Counted from the first letter of the stretch, positions 24,417-32,848 are shown. The stretch: DNA of 61,057 nucleotides from Streptomyces sp. SM10 (GCF_002910915.1 NZ_NEUF01000024.1:1-61057), one strand, 5' to 3'. The notes: a model not told the origin generated them from the letters alone. Numbers and translations are program-made.

Positions 24417-25756
24417 GCGTTCCCCGTCTGGTCGTCGCCGCACCGGCGTCGGGCAGTGGCAAGACCACGGTCGCCACGGGGCTGATGGCCGCGTTCGCGG
24501 GGCGTGGCCTCGCCGTGTCCCCGCACAAGGTGGGGCCCGACTACATCGACCCGGGATACCACGCGCTGGCCACCGGGAGGCCGGGGCGCAACCTCGACGC
24601 GTACATGTGCGGGCCCGATCTGATGGCCCCGCTCTTCACCCATGGCGCGAGCGGCTGCGACCTGGCCGTCGTCGAGGGGGTGATGGGCCTGTACGACGGG
24701 GCGTCGGGGCAGGGTGAACTCGCCTCGACCGCCCAGGTGTCGAAGCTGTTGCGGGCACCGGTCGTGCTGGTCGTCGACGCGTCGTCGCAGTCGCGTTCGG
24801 TCGCGGCCCTCGTCCACGGTTTCGCCTCCTGGGACCCCGAGGTGCGGATCGGCGGGGTGATCCTCAACAAGGTGGCGTCCGACCGCCACGAGGCGCTGCT
24901 GCGTGAGGCGCTCGACGAGTCGGGGCTGCCGGTGCTCGGGGTCCTGCGGCGGGCTCCGCAGGTGGCGACACCTTCCCGTCATCTGGGGCTGGTCCCGGTC
25001 GCCGAGCGGCAGACCGACGCCCTGGACGCCGTACGGGCGATGGGTGACCGCGTACGGGAGGGCTGCGACCTGGACGCCCTGATGGCGCTGGCCCGTTCGG
25101 CTCCCGCCCTGCCGGACGTGGCGTGGGAGCCGGAGAGCCGTCCCGCCCCGGCGGCACGTCCGGTGATCGCCGTGGCGGGCGGCGCCGCGTTCACCTTCGC
25201 CTACGCGGAGCACACCGAACTGCTCACGGCCGCGGGCGCCGAGGTGGCCGTCTTCGACCCCCTGCACGACGAGAGACTGCCCACGGGCACGGCGGGGCTG
25301 GTCGTCGGCGGCGGATTCCCCGAGGTCTACGCGCCGGAGCTGTCGGCGAACGAGCCCCTGCGGCGGGCGGTGACCGAGCTGGCCCTGTCCGGCGCACCGG
25401 TGGCCGCGGAGTGCGCGGGGCTGCTCTATCTGGCCCGCGAGCTGGACGGGCGGCCGATGTGCGGGGTACTGGATGCCTCGGCCCGCATGTCCGAGCGGCT
25501 GACGCTCGGCTACCGGCAGGCCGTGGCGGTGTCGGACAGCGTGCTGGCGGCGGCCGGGTCCCGGCTGCGCGGGCACGAGTTCCACCGGACGGTTCTGGAG
25601 CCCGGAGCGGGGCCGACGCCCGCGTGGGGGCTGCATCAGCCGGAGCGGCGGGTGGAGGGATTCGTGCAGCGGGGCGTGCACGCGAGCTACCTGCACACCC
25701 ACTGGGCGGCGGCGCCCGGAGTGGCCCGGCGGTTCGTGGAGCGGTGCCGGGCGTGA
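24410..25756 (+). CDS. cobB: Cobyrinate a,c-diamide synthase CobB/CbiA
   Basis: 448-residue enzyme amidating the a and c carboxylates of (hydrogeno)cobyrinic acid. The P-loop is APASGSGKTTVATGL near residue 10, with VGPDYIDPGYH behind it. The C-terminal glutaminase domain has GFPEVYAPELSANEPL and the nucleophile in VAAECAGLLYLAREL, then SYLHTHWAA near the end. Two adjacent GTG codons (24410, 24413) are possible starts; both overlap the cobO stop. The stop lies two bases from that of the opposing ZIP gene. Confidence 0.95.
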   Translation: MVSVPRLVVAAPASGSGKTTVATGLMAAFAGRGLAVSPHKVGPDYIDPGYHALATGRPGRNLDAYMCGPDLMAPLFTHGASGCDLAVVEGVMGLYDGASGQGELASTAQVSKLLRAPVVLVVDASSQSRSVAALVHGFASWDPEVRIGGVILNKVASDRHEALLREALDESGLPVLGVLRRAPQVATPSRHLGLVPVAERQTDALDAVRAMGDRVREGCDLDALMALARSAPALPDVAWEPESRPAPAARPVIAVAGGAAFTFAYAEHTELLTAAGAEVAVFDPLHDERLPTGTAGLVVGGGFPEVYAPELSANEPLRRAVTELALSGAPVAAECAGLLYLARELDGRPMCGVLDASARMSERLTLGYRQAVAVSDSVLAAAGSRLRGHEFHRTVLEPGAGPTPAWGLHQPERRVEGFVQRGVHASYLHTHWAAAPGVARRFVERCRA

Positions 25757-25758
25757 CG

Positions 25759-26481
25759 TCACTCCGCGATGCCGACCACCAGCCAGATGAAGCCCACCCC
25801 CGCGACGGTGCACAGGAGTGTGGAGCGGGCCGGGTGGTCGTGGTGCGCCTCGGGAAGGATCTCGGCCGCGGCAAGGTAGAGGAGCGCGCCTCCGAAGAAG
25901 CCGAGATAGCAGCCGAGCAGTTCCTCCGGAAGGGTGAACAGCAGGGTGGTCGCCGCGCCCACGATCGGTGCGAGGGCGTCCGCGTAGAGCATCAGGAGCG
26001 CCTTGCGCCGGGCGTTCCCGTAGAGGCTGGTGATCGTGTACGTGTTGAATCCGTCGGCGAAGTCGTGGGTGATGACGGCGAGCGCCACGGCGGCTCCCAT
26101 GCCTCCGCCGATCTGGAACGCGGCGCCGAGCGCGATGCCGTCCATCAGGCTGTGGCCCACCATCGCGGCCGCCGCCGTCAGCCCCACCTGCGGCACCCGC
26201 TCCTCGCCCGCCCCGTGAGCCGCCTGGCGTACGGCGAGTGAACGCTCGACGAGATGCGCCGTCAGGAAGCCGCCCACGAACAACAGCAGGGCGGCCGGGA
26301 CGCCGAAGACGACTCCGCCCGCGGCCTCCACCGCCTCGGGCAGCAGGTCGAGACCGACGACGCCGAGCATCAGTCCGCCGGCGAAGCCGAGCACGAGGTG
26401 ACGGCGGTCGCTGACGCGCTGCGCGACCCAGCCGCCCGCCAGGGTCATCAGGAACGCGCCGAGCGCGACGAATACCGCCAT
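25759..26481 (-). CDS. ZIP family metal transporter
   Basis: 240-residue membrane protein of the ZIP (GufA-like) family with about eight hydrophobic helices. Metal-site motifs are MVGHSLMDGIALGAAFQ (helix 4) and ITHDFADGFNTYT (helix 5). These are equivalents of the classic HNxPEG-type pairs, with Asp replacing Glu. A variable loop lies about residues 85-100. It faces the cob genes on the opposite strand, between cobB and the CobE-CobC gene. Zn2+, Fe2+ or Co2+ uptake are all possible; the cobalamin setting makes Co2+ attractive but unproven. Confidence 0.9.
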   Translation of the reverse strand: MAVFVALGAFLMTLAGGWVAQRVSDRRHLVLGFAGGLMLGVVGLDLLPEAVEAAGGVVFGVPAALLLFVGGFLTAHLVERSLAVRQAAHGAGEERVPQVGLTAAAAMVGHSLMDGIALGAAFQIGGGMGAAVALAVITHDFADGFNTYTITSLYGNARRKALLMLYADALAPIVGAATTLLFTLPEELLGCYLGFFGGALLYLAAAEILPEAHHDHPARSTLLCTVAGVGFIWLVVGIAE

Positions 26482-26551
26482 GGGCCCTTGCTAGCGGATC
26501 CACCCCTCCTCCCGCACCTCAGGGCTCCCTTACCCGTGTCCGTCCGGGCGG

Positions 26552-26625
26552 CCTTGCCGGTGCCCTGATCGTGTCCCTGCCTGCGCCCCTTGCCGGTGTC
26601 CATGCCCGTGTCCCTGCCCATGTCC
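26552..26625. repeat. Two imperfect tandem copies of a 36-38 bp unit
   Basis: CCTTGCCGGTG begins each copy (26552 and 26588) and CGTGTCCCTGCC recurs in each. The repeats sit in the promoter region shared by the ZIP gene and the CobE-CobC gene. Neither copy is coding in the annotated genes. Confidence 0.6.
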
Positions 26626-26642
26626 AGAAAGGACCTCCTCCC

Positions 26643-28154
26643 ATGACCCGAGCCGCGCTCGTCGTCGGTGTCGGCGCCCGTCGGGGCGTCCCGGTCGAGG
26701 AGGTGCTCGGGCTGGTCCTCAGGACGCTGGAGGAGGCCGGCCCGGAGGCCGGCGACCTGACCGAACTGGCCACGCTCGACACCAGGGCGGACGAGCCCGG
26801 GATCGCCGGTGCCGCCGTACGCCTGGGGGTTCCCCTGCGGTCGTACCCGGCCGCGGCTCTGGCGGAGGTCCCTGTGCCCCATCCGTCGAGGGCTCCTCGT
26901 GCGGCGGTGGGCACCCGGTCCGTGGCGGAGGCCGCGGCGCTCGTGGACGCCGGTGAACTGCTGGTACCCAAGCGGAAGTCGGCCTCGGCGACCTGCGCGG
27001 TGGCCCGCCGGGAGCGACCGGCCGGGAATCCGGCATCGACGAATGGCGCCGGGCCGTCCACCATGGCTGCCATGCTGCCCCCCACGAAGCACATCGAGAG
27101 CGCCGGGCCCGATCTGCGGCACCACGGCGACGAGGAAGTACGCGGCCTGGACCTGACCGATCTCGCCGTGAACGTACGGACCAACACCCCGCCGGAGTGG
27201 CTGCGGGAGCGGATAGCAGCGTCGCTGGGCTCGCTGGCCGCCTATCCGGACGGCCGGCCCGCGCGAACGGCGGTCGCCGGACGGCACGGGCTGCCCGAGG
27301 AGCGCGTGCTGCTCACGGCGGGCGCCGCCGAGGCGTTCGTACTGATCGCGCGGGCGCTGCCCGCCCGCAGGCCGGTCGTCGTGCACCCGCAGTTCACGGA
27401 ACCGGAGGCGGCCCTGCGTGCGGCCGGGCACGAGGTGGGACGGGTGGTGCTACGTCCGGAGGACGGCTTCCGGCTGGATCCCTCGGCGGTTCCCGGGGAG
27501 GCGGACCTGGTGGTGGTCGGCAATCCGACCAACCCGACGTCCGTGCTCCATCCCGCGGGGGTGCTGGAGCAACTGGCTCGCCCCGGACGGACTCTGGTGG
27601 TCGACGAGGCATTCATGGACGCCGTGCCGGGCGAGCGTGAGGCGCTGTGCGACCGCCAGGACCTTCCCGGGCTCGTCGTCCTGCGGAGCCTGACCAAGAC
27701 CTGGGGGCTGGCGGGTCTGCGGATCGGCTACGTGCTGGCCGATCCGGCGACGGTGGCCCTGCTGCAGGAGGCACAGCCCCTGTGGCCTGTCTCCTCCCCC
27801 GCGCTGGCGGCTGCGGAGGCGTGCATGGAGCCGCGCGCACTGGTCGAGGCGGCGGACGCGGCGGACCAGATCGCCGTGGACCGGGCACATCTGCTGGCCG
27901 GACTCGCGGAGTTCAGCGAGGTGCGGGTGGTGGATCCGGCCGCCGGGCCGTTCGTGCTGCTGCGGCTGGAACGGGCGGACGAGGTACGCCACCTCCTGCG
28001 CTCGCGCGGTTTCGCGGCACGGCGCGGGGACACGTTTCCCGGACTGGGCAGCGAGTGGCTGCGGCTCGCCGTACGCGACCGGGTGACGACCAACCGGTTC
28101 CTGCAGGCGCTCGACCTGGCCCTGCAAGGGCTGCCCCGGAGAGCCGCCGGCTGA
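26643..28154 (+). CDS. cobC: CobE/CbiG-C domain fused to CobC threonine-phosphate decarboxylase-like aminotransferase
   Basis: 503-residue fusion. Residues about 1-125 match the CobE/CbiG C-terminal domain (ALVVGVGARRGVPVEEVLGLV, TRADEPGIAGAA, SVAEAAALVDAGELLVPKRKS). From about residue 155 a CobC/HisC-type fold I aminotransferase follows (DLRHHGDEEVRGLDLTDLAVNVRT, VVGNPTNPTS, VDEAFMDAVPGE). Its PLP lysine is in LRSLTKTWGLAGLRIGYV. CobC supplies aminopropanol phosphate, and CobE/CbiG acts in ring contraction chemistry. ATG 26643 follows GAAAGGA. The linker AVARRERPAGNPASTNGAG is low complexity. It could be an ancestral fusion or a deletion joining two genes. Confidence 0.87.
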   Translation: MTRAALVVGVGARRGVPVEEVLGLVLRTLEEAGPEAGDLTELATLDTRADEPGIAGAAVRLGVPLRSYPAAALAEVPVPHPSRAPRAAVGTRSVAEAAALVDAGELLVPKRKSASATCAVARRERPAGNPASTNGAGPSTMAAMLPPTKHIESAGPDLRHHGDEEVRGLDLTDLAVNVRTNTPPEWLRERIAASLGSLAAYPDGRPARTAVAGRHGLPEERVLLTAGAAEAFVLIARALPARRPVVVHPQFTEPEAALRAAGHEVGRVVLRPEDGFRLDPSAVPGEADLVVVGNPTNPTSVLHPAGVLEQLARPGRTLVVDEAFMDAVPGEREALCDRQDLPGLVVLRSLTKTWGLAGLRIGYVLADPATVALLQEAQPLWPVSSPALAAAEACMEPRALVEAADAADQIAVDRAHLLAGLAEFSEVRVVDPAAGPFVLLRLERADEVRHLLRSRGFAARRGDTFPGLGSEWLRLAVRDRVTTNRFLQALDLALQGLPRRAAG

Positions 28155-28167
28155 CGGCTCCCCGGGG

Positions 28168-28207
28168 GCGGTGAGCGGTGCTCCAGGGTGCGGGCGCCGC
28201 TCACCGC
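28168..28207 (+). terminator. Terminator hairpin after CobE-CobC gene
   Basis: GCGGTGAGCGG (28168-28178) pairs perfectly with CCGCTCACCGC (28197-28207) across an 18-base loop, in the gap between convergent genes. Confidence 0.65.
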
Positions 28208-28253
28208 GAGAGCAGCGCTCCCACACACGGGCACCGCCCACCGAGGGTGTTGA

Positions 28254-29351
28254 TCAGCCCCGGGCGTGCCTGCGGGCGATGACCGTGGCGCCGGCGCCTG
28301 CGGCCAGGAGCACGGCCGCGCCACCCGCGATGTACGGGGTCGACGAGCTGGATCCGGTCTCGGCGAGGTCCCCGGTGCCGGAGGCCTGGACCGGGTCGGT
28401 GCCGGTCTGCGGCTTCACGTCCACCGGCTTCTCCGTGCCGCCCGTGTCCCCCGCGTCACCGCTGCCGCCCGTGTCGCCGGGACCGTTGTCGCCGCCGGTC
28501 GATCCGCCGTCACCGGAGGAGCCACCGTCCCCGGAGCCACCCGAGCCGCCGTCCTCCGATCCCCCGTCCCCGGACCCCCCGTTCTCCGCACCACCGTCGT
28601 CCGAGCCCCCGCCCCCGGAGCCACCGCCGCGCCGGGGCGTCTCGCACGTGGCTTCGGCCAGCGTGATCTCGCCCTCCACCTCGGCGACGTTCAGCTTCAG
28701 CGGGTTCACGGAGACACGCAGTTGCAGAGCCGTCGCCGCAGCCGTCCGCGAGGTCGTCACGGTCTTCGACAGGTCGAGCGTCACCTCGCCGACACCCGGG
28801 ACCTCGACCCTCGTCGTACCGCCCGACGTGAGCCGGATCCTCTTGCCGAGCACGGACACGTGCCCCAGTACGTTCGACTCCGCGACCGGCTTGTGGCCCA
28901 CCTCGCACACCGCCTTTGAGGTGACCTTCTCCACCTCGATCAGCGAGAGCAGCGGCAGCCCCGGGACGTGCACCCGCGCCGCGGCGAGATTCGTGTATCC
29001 CTCCGCCTTACGGGCGTCCACGGTGGCGTCCGCCGTGGCGACATCGGCCTTCAGCACGTGGACGGGGCGGCCCTTCTCGGCGCCGTCGAGCTCCACGCTG
29101 AGCGCGGTCTTCCCGGCGCTCGCCGGAGCGTGCACCTCGTTGAGCGTGGCCTTGAGCGGCACCTGGACCGACTTGTTCAGGAGCGAGACGTCGAGCCCGG
29201 CGCGGAGGACGACCGCGCTCGCCTTTCCGTGGCCGCCGGCCGGGGTGGCCGGGCTCGTCGCGGTGGCTGCGTGCGCGGGGACGGCGACGAGCAGGGCGAC
29301 GGGTGCGGCAGCGATCGACAGAGCGGCCAGACGGAAGGTGTTGCTGTTCAA
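28254..29351 (-). CDS. SCO1860-like LAETG-anchored cell-surface protein
   Basis: About 365 residues. A signal peptide (about 1-28, NSNTFRLAALSIAAAPVALL...AHA) precedes a beta-rich domain of about 200 residues with two Cys (AVCEVGHK and EATCETP). A long Gly/Ser/Asp-rich stalk follows, then LAETG, a hydrophobic segment and the basic tail RRHARG, the class E sortase sorting signal of Streptomyces. Start TTG at 29351 is inferred from the signal peptide, as no ATG/GTG lies closer; it makes MNSNTFRLAA. The protein is exported and covalently attached to peptidoglycan. Binding partner unknown. Confidence 0.85.
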   Translation of the reverse strand: MNSNTFRLAALSIAAAPVALLVAVPAHAATATSPATPAGGHGKASAVVLRAGLDVSLLNKSVQVPLKATLNEVHAPASAGKTALSVELDGAEKGRPVHVLKADVATADATVDARKAEGYTNLAAARVHVPGLPLLSLIEVEKVTSKAVCEVGHKPVAESNVLGHVSVLGKRIRLTSGGTTRVEVPGVGEVTLDLSKTVTTSRTAAATALQLRVSVNPLKLNVAEVEGEITLAEATCETPRRGGGSGGGGSDDGGAENGGSGDGGSEDGGSGGSGDGGSSGDGGSTGGDNGPGDTGGSGDAGDTGGTEKPVDVKPQTGTDPVQASGTGDLAETGSSSSTPYIAGGAAVLLAAGAGATVIARRHARG

Positions 29352-29452
29352 GATGGTGGAACCCCCACAAGAGACATGGAGCCGCCGGCGCCGTCCAATG
29401 GGGGACATCGCGGGCACCGGTGGCCTCGACTCCGTGAATCTTTACGCACAGA

Positions 29453-29487
29453 GAGTGAACTGGCGGATCCCTAAAGCCAGTTCACTC
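29453..29487 (-). promoter_or_regulatory. Inverted repeat upstream of LAETG protein gene
   Basis: GAGTGAACTGGC (29453-29464) and GCCAGTTCACTC (29476-29487) are perfect 12-base inverted repeats with an 11-base spacer, about 100 bases before the start codon. It could be an operator or a leader hairpin. The rest of 29352-29669 has no recognised gene. Confidence 0.5.
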
Positions 29488-29669
29488 CAAAGAGGGGTTT
29501 CCGCGTGCACATTCGAATCCACCGGCACAGGAGTTCCTAGGATTCACCCGTTTCACCGTGCCAGGGACCCCCGCACCGGTGCGGCACACCGGACCGACAG
29601 GTTCCAACGAGAGGCGGGGCCCGTGGTCACCGCCGGTCAACACAGCGCCCGTTCCGAGGCCAGCAGGGA

Positions 29670-30776
29670 TCAGCCCATCACCCGCCCGTTGAGCACCACC
29701 CGCCGCGGGGACGACAGCACCCGTACGTCCGCCCTCGGGTCCTCGTCGTAGACCACCAGGTCGGCCGGGGCCCCCTCCTCGAGCACCGGCCGGCCGAGCC
29801 ACCGCCGCGCGCCCCAGGCCGTCGCGGAGAGCGCGTCGAGAGGCGGGATGCCGGCCTTCACCAGCTCGGCGACCTCGTCGGCGATCAGGCCGTGGGCCAG
29901 CGATCCTCCCGCGTCCGTGCCGGTGAAGACCGGGATCCCCGCGTCGTAGGCCGCGCGCACGGTCTCGTACCGGCGCTCGTGGAGCCGGCGCATGTGGGCG
30001 GACCAGCGGGGGTACCTGGCCTCACCACCGGCCGCGAGGTCGGGGAAGGTGGCGATGTTGACGAGCGTCGGGACGATCGCCACGCCGTGCTCCGCGAAGA
30101 GCGGAATGGTCTCCTCCGTCAGTCCGGTCGCATGCTCGATGCAGTCGATCCCCGCCTCCACCAGGTCCCGCAGTGCGGCCTCGGCGAAGCAGTGTGCGGT
30201 GACCCGGGCGCCCAGCCGGTGCGCCTCGGTGATCGCGGCCTCGACCTCGGCGCGGGGCCAGCAGGCGCTCAGGTCCCCGGCGTCCCGGTCGATCCAGTCC
30301 CCGACGAGCTTCACCCAGCCGTCGCCGCGGCGCGCTTCGCGGGCGACGTAGGCGACGAGGTCGCCGGGCTCGATCTCATGGGCGAAGTTGCGGATGTAGC
30401 GACGGGTCCTGGCGATGTGCCGGCCCGCCCTGATGATCTTCGGCAGGTCCTCCCGGTCGTCCACCCACCGGGTGTCGGAGGGCGATCCGGCGTCCCGGAT
30501 GAGCAGGGTGCCCGCCTCCCGGTCGGTGAGGGCCTGCTTCTCGCTGGTCGCGGCGTCCACGGGGCCCTGGTGACCGAGACCGACGTGGCAGTGCGCGTCG
30601 ACGAGACCGGGGAGCACCCAGCCGGTGAGCGTCACGGCGCCGTCCGCGCCCGGCGGCCGCTCGTAGGTGATGCGCCCGTCGACGGCCCAGAGCCCGTCCC
30701 TCACCTCGTCGGCGTCGGGTCCGACGAGCACCCGCCCCTTGATCCTCAGTACCGGTGCCACCTCGTGATCACTCAT
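29670..30776 (-). CDS. Amidohydrolase family protein
   Basis: 368-residue metal-dependent amidohydrolase (TIM barrel with flanking beta-sandwich). The first metal motif is GLVDAHCHVGLG (HxH-type) and VTAHCFAEAALRDL and CIEHATG supply the next His residues. GTDAGGSLAHGLI supplies the conserved Asp. The C-terminal strand APADLVVYDEDPRADV is typical of imidazolonepropionase-like or prolidase-like members. ATG 30776 begins MSDHEVAPVLRIKGRVL. Substrate unknown. It is divergent from the aminotransferase gene at 30880. Confidence 0.9.
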   Translation of the reverse strand: MSDHEVAPVLRIKGRVLVGPDADEVRDGLWAVDGRITYERPPGADGAVTLTGWVLPGLVDAHCHVGLGHQGPVDAATSEKQALTDREAGTLLIRDAGSPSDTRWVDDREDLPKIIRAGRHIARTRRYIRNFAHEIEPGDLVAYVAREARRGDGWVKLVGDWIDRDAGDLSACWPRAEVEAAITEAHRLGARVTAHCFAEAALRDLVEAGIDCIEHATGLTEETIPLFAEHGVAIVPTLVNIATFPDLAAGGEARYPRWSAHMRRLHERRYETVRAAYDAGIPVFTGTDAGGSLAHGLIADEVAELVKAGIPPLDALSATAWGARRWLGRPVLEEGAPADLVVYDEDPRADVRVLSSPRRVVLNGRVMG

Positions 30777-30879
30777 GGACAGCACTGTACGAGGCGGCCC
30801 ACCCAGGGGGCCGGGTGGTGCTGGGTACCCTCGACGCAGGCGCTGACCGCGCACCGGCCGACCCGAAGAGAGCACCACC

Positions 30880-31986
30880 GTGACGCACCCGTTCCTCGAC
30901 CTCGCCCCGCTCACCGCCGCACGTTTCGCGGCGATCGAGCGGCGGGTGGCCGCCCTCCTCCACACCGAGCAGGACGTCGTCATCATGCAGGGAGAGGCGC
31001 TGCTGCCCCTCGAAGGCTGCATCCGGGGCGGCGCCCGGCCGGGCTCGACCGCGCTGAACGTCGTCACCGGGCCCTACGGACAGACCTTCGGGAACTGGCT
31101 GCGCGACTGCGGCGCCGAGGTCGTCGACCTCGCGGTCCCCTTCCACACCGCGGTCACCGCCGAGCAGGTCGGGCGGGCGCTCGCGGAGCACCCGGAGATC
31201 GACTTCGTGTCGCTGGTGCACGCCGAGGCCGCGACCGGGAACACCAATCCGGTCGGCGAGATCGGCGAGGTGGTCCGGGCGCACGGCGCGCTGTTCATGG
31301 TGGACGCCGTGGCGTCCGTGGGTGCGGAGCCGCTGCTGGTGGACGCCTGGGGCGTGGACCTGTGCGTCATCGGCGCGCAGAAGGCCATGGGCGGCCCGGC
31401 CGGGGTGTCCGCGGTGTCGGTGAGTGCCCGGGCGTGGGAGCGGATGGCAGCCAACCCGCGGGCCCCCCGCCAGTCGTACCTCTCGCTGCTCGACTGGAAG
31501 GCCCGCTGGATCGACGGGGGCCGCAGGGCGCTGCCGCACGCGCCCGCGCAGCTGGAGATGCTGGCGCTCGACGCGTGCCTGGAGCGGATCGAGGCGGACG
31601 GCCCGGACCGCGTCATGGCGCGGCACGCGTCGGCGGCGGCGGCGACCCGGGCGGGCGCCACGGCGCTCGGGGGCGGGCTGGTGCCGTACGTCCACGACAC
31701 CCGTGACGCGGCCCCGGTGGCCACGACGCTGCGCACACCGGCGGGGGTGGACGCCACGGCGCTGGTCGAGCGGGCGCTGGCGGCCGACCCCTCACTGCCG
31801 CTGATCGCGGGCGGTGGGGCCCTCTCCAAGGAGATGGTCCGGGTCAACCACTACGGCGCGGACGCGACGCGGGACGCGGTGCTGGCGTCCCTGACGGCCC
31901 TGGGCGGCGCACTGGCGGACGCGGGGCGGGACGCCGATCCCGATGCTGCCCGGGCAGCCGTGGCCGAAACCTGGCCGAGCAACTGA
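30880..31986 (+). CDS. Class V aminotransferase-fold PLP enzyme
   Basis: 368-residue fold-type I PLP enzyme of the class V group. The ALNVVTGPYGQTFGNWL segment (PLP phosphate area) lies near residue 55, FMVDAVASVGAEPLLVDAWGVDLCVIGAQKAMGGPAG carries the PLP Asp and Lys, and SYLSLLDWKARW follows. It resembles serine-glyoxylate or alanine-glyoxylate aminotransferases; the substrate cannot be set. GTG start at 30880 follows GAGAGCACCACC. It lies upstream of the ectoine genes on the same strand but is separated by 337 bases and a terminator. Confidence 0.88.
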   Translation: MTHPFLDLAPLTAARFAAIERRVAALLHTEQDVVIMQGEALLPLEGCIRGGARPGSTALNVVTGPYGQTFGNWLRDCGAEVVDLAVPFHTAVTAEQVGRALAEHPEIDFVSLVHAEAATGNTNPVGEIGEVVRAHGALFMVDAVASVGAEPLLVDAWGVDLCVIGAQKAMGGPAGVSAVSVSARAWERMAANPRAPRQSYLSLLDWKARWIDGGRRALPHAPAQLEMLALDACLERIEADGPDRVMARHASAAAATRAGATALGGGLVPYVHDTRDAAPVATTLRTPAGVDATALVERALAADPSLPLIAGGGALSKEMVRVNHYGADATRDAVLASLTALGGALADAGRDADPDAARAAVAETWPSN

Positions 31987-32029
31987 ATGCATTTCGGCCG
32001 CACCGGAAGCCAATTCTGGGGACAAAAAA

Positions 32030-32059
32030 GGGGAGCTGCTTTTCCGTGAGCAGCTCCCC
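32030..32059. terminator. Intrinsic terminator with A6/T6 tract upstream of ectA
   Basis: GGGGAGCTGCT (32030-32040) pairs perfectly with AGCAGCTCCCC (32049-32059). Six A at 32024-32029 give a T6 tract after the stem on the minus strand, making a canonical intrinsic terminator for leftward transcription, rare in this GC-rich genome. On the plus strand it can still end the aminotransferase transcript. Confidence 0.75.
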
Positions 32060-32110
32060 GCATTCTTCTTCCCGCTCATCCATTTCCTAAACACAGCAGT
32101 TCCAACGGGT

Positions 32111-32136
32111 GCGTTCCGTGCAATCCGAGTGGGTAT
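32111..32136 (+). promoter_or_regulatory. Sigma-B-like stress promoter upstream of ectA
   Basis: GCGT (32111-32114), a 16-base spacer and GGGTAT (32131-32136) match the Streptomyces sigma-B family consensus GNNT-N14-16-GGGTAC/T. A start near 32143 would give a leader of about 180 bases before ectA. This fits osmotic induction of ectoine synthesis. Confidence 0.6.
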
Positions 32137-32281
32137 CGCGAAGGTTACAACCTTGTGACCGACTCCACAGCGTCACCCATTTGGGCGATTAATTCGGGAC
32201 AAAATGGTTGAATCCTTCATCCCATCGGGGTCGGCCCGCGCCCGCGTGATAACACATGGAGCCCGTTCACCCAACCCCTTC

Positions 32282-32311
32282 TGACGATGCAATTTTGATT
32301 TTCACTAGGTA
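32282..32311 (+). promoter_or_regulatory. Candidate proximal ectA promoter
   Basis: TGACGA (32282-32287), 18 bases, then TAGGTA (32306-32311) resembles a -35/-10 pair. It ends 12 bases before the ectA ATG, implying a near-leaderless transcript, which agrees with the lack of a good ribosome site. Confidence 0.45.
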
Positions 32312-32323
32312 AATTCAATTCAC

Positions 32324-32848
32324 ATGACCGCCGCACCAGCAGATTTTGCAAGTGCCCGAAGCGAATTCATCAGGATCGACGCCCCGCGAGTGGAGGACGG
32401 AGCTGCGATCTGGCGCATTGCCCGCGACTCCGAGGTCCTGGACCTCAACTCCTCGTACAGCTACCTGCTGTGGTGCCGTGACTTCGCGGCGACCTCCGTG
32501 GTCGCCCGCGACGAGAACGGCGACCCGGTCGCCTTCGTGACCGGGTACATCCGCCCCGACCGCCCCGAGACGCTGGTCGTCTGGCAGGTGGCCGTGGACC
32601 GGTCCCACCGTGGCAAGGGACTGGCGGCCACGCTGCTGGACGCGCTGACCACGCGTGTCGCCTCCGACCAGGGGCTGGCATCGGTCGAGACGACCATCAC
32701 CCCGGACAACACCGCCTCCGACCGGCTGTTCACCTCCTTCGCCCAGCGGCACGACGCGCCGCTGGAGCGCGAGGTGCTCTTCGACGGGTCGCTGTTCCCC
32801 GAGGGAACGCACCTGCCGGAGGTGCTGTACCGCATCGGTCCGTTCTAG
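32324..32848 (+). CDS. ectA: L-2,4-diaminobutyrate N-gamma-acetyltransferase EctA
   Basis: 174-residue GNAT enzyme catalysing the second step of ectoine synthesis. It starts FIRIDAPRVEDGAAIWRIARDSEVLDLNSSYSYLLWCRDFAATSVVA, the EctA hallmark, and has the acetyl-CoA loop VDRSHRGKGLAATLLD plus SVETTITPDNTASDRLFTSFAQRH. ATG 32324 lacks a strong ribosome site. It is first of ectABCD; ectB begins 98 bases later. Confidence 0.97.
   Translation: MTAAPADFASARSEFIRIDAPRVEDGAAIWRIARDSEVLDLNSSYSYLLWCRDFAATSVVARDENGDPVAFVTGYIRPDRPETLVVWQVAVDRSHRGKGLAATLLDALTTRVASDQGLASVETTITPDNTASDRLFTSFAQRHDAPLEREVLFDGSLFPEGTHLPEVLYRIGPF

Noticed and set aside
29540..29565. TTCACC repeats resembling a PHO box upstream of the LAETG gene
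   Set aside because: The periodicity is about 9 bases rather than 11 and the units lack the GTTCA core.
32137..32300. Possible c-di-AMP (ydaO) riboswitch in the ectA leader
   Set aside because: The GC-rich core segments known for that class could not be aligned; the leader is only labelled as possibly structured.
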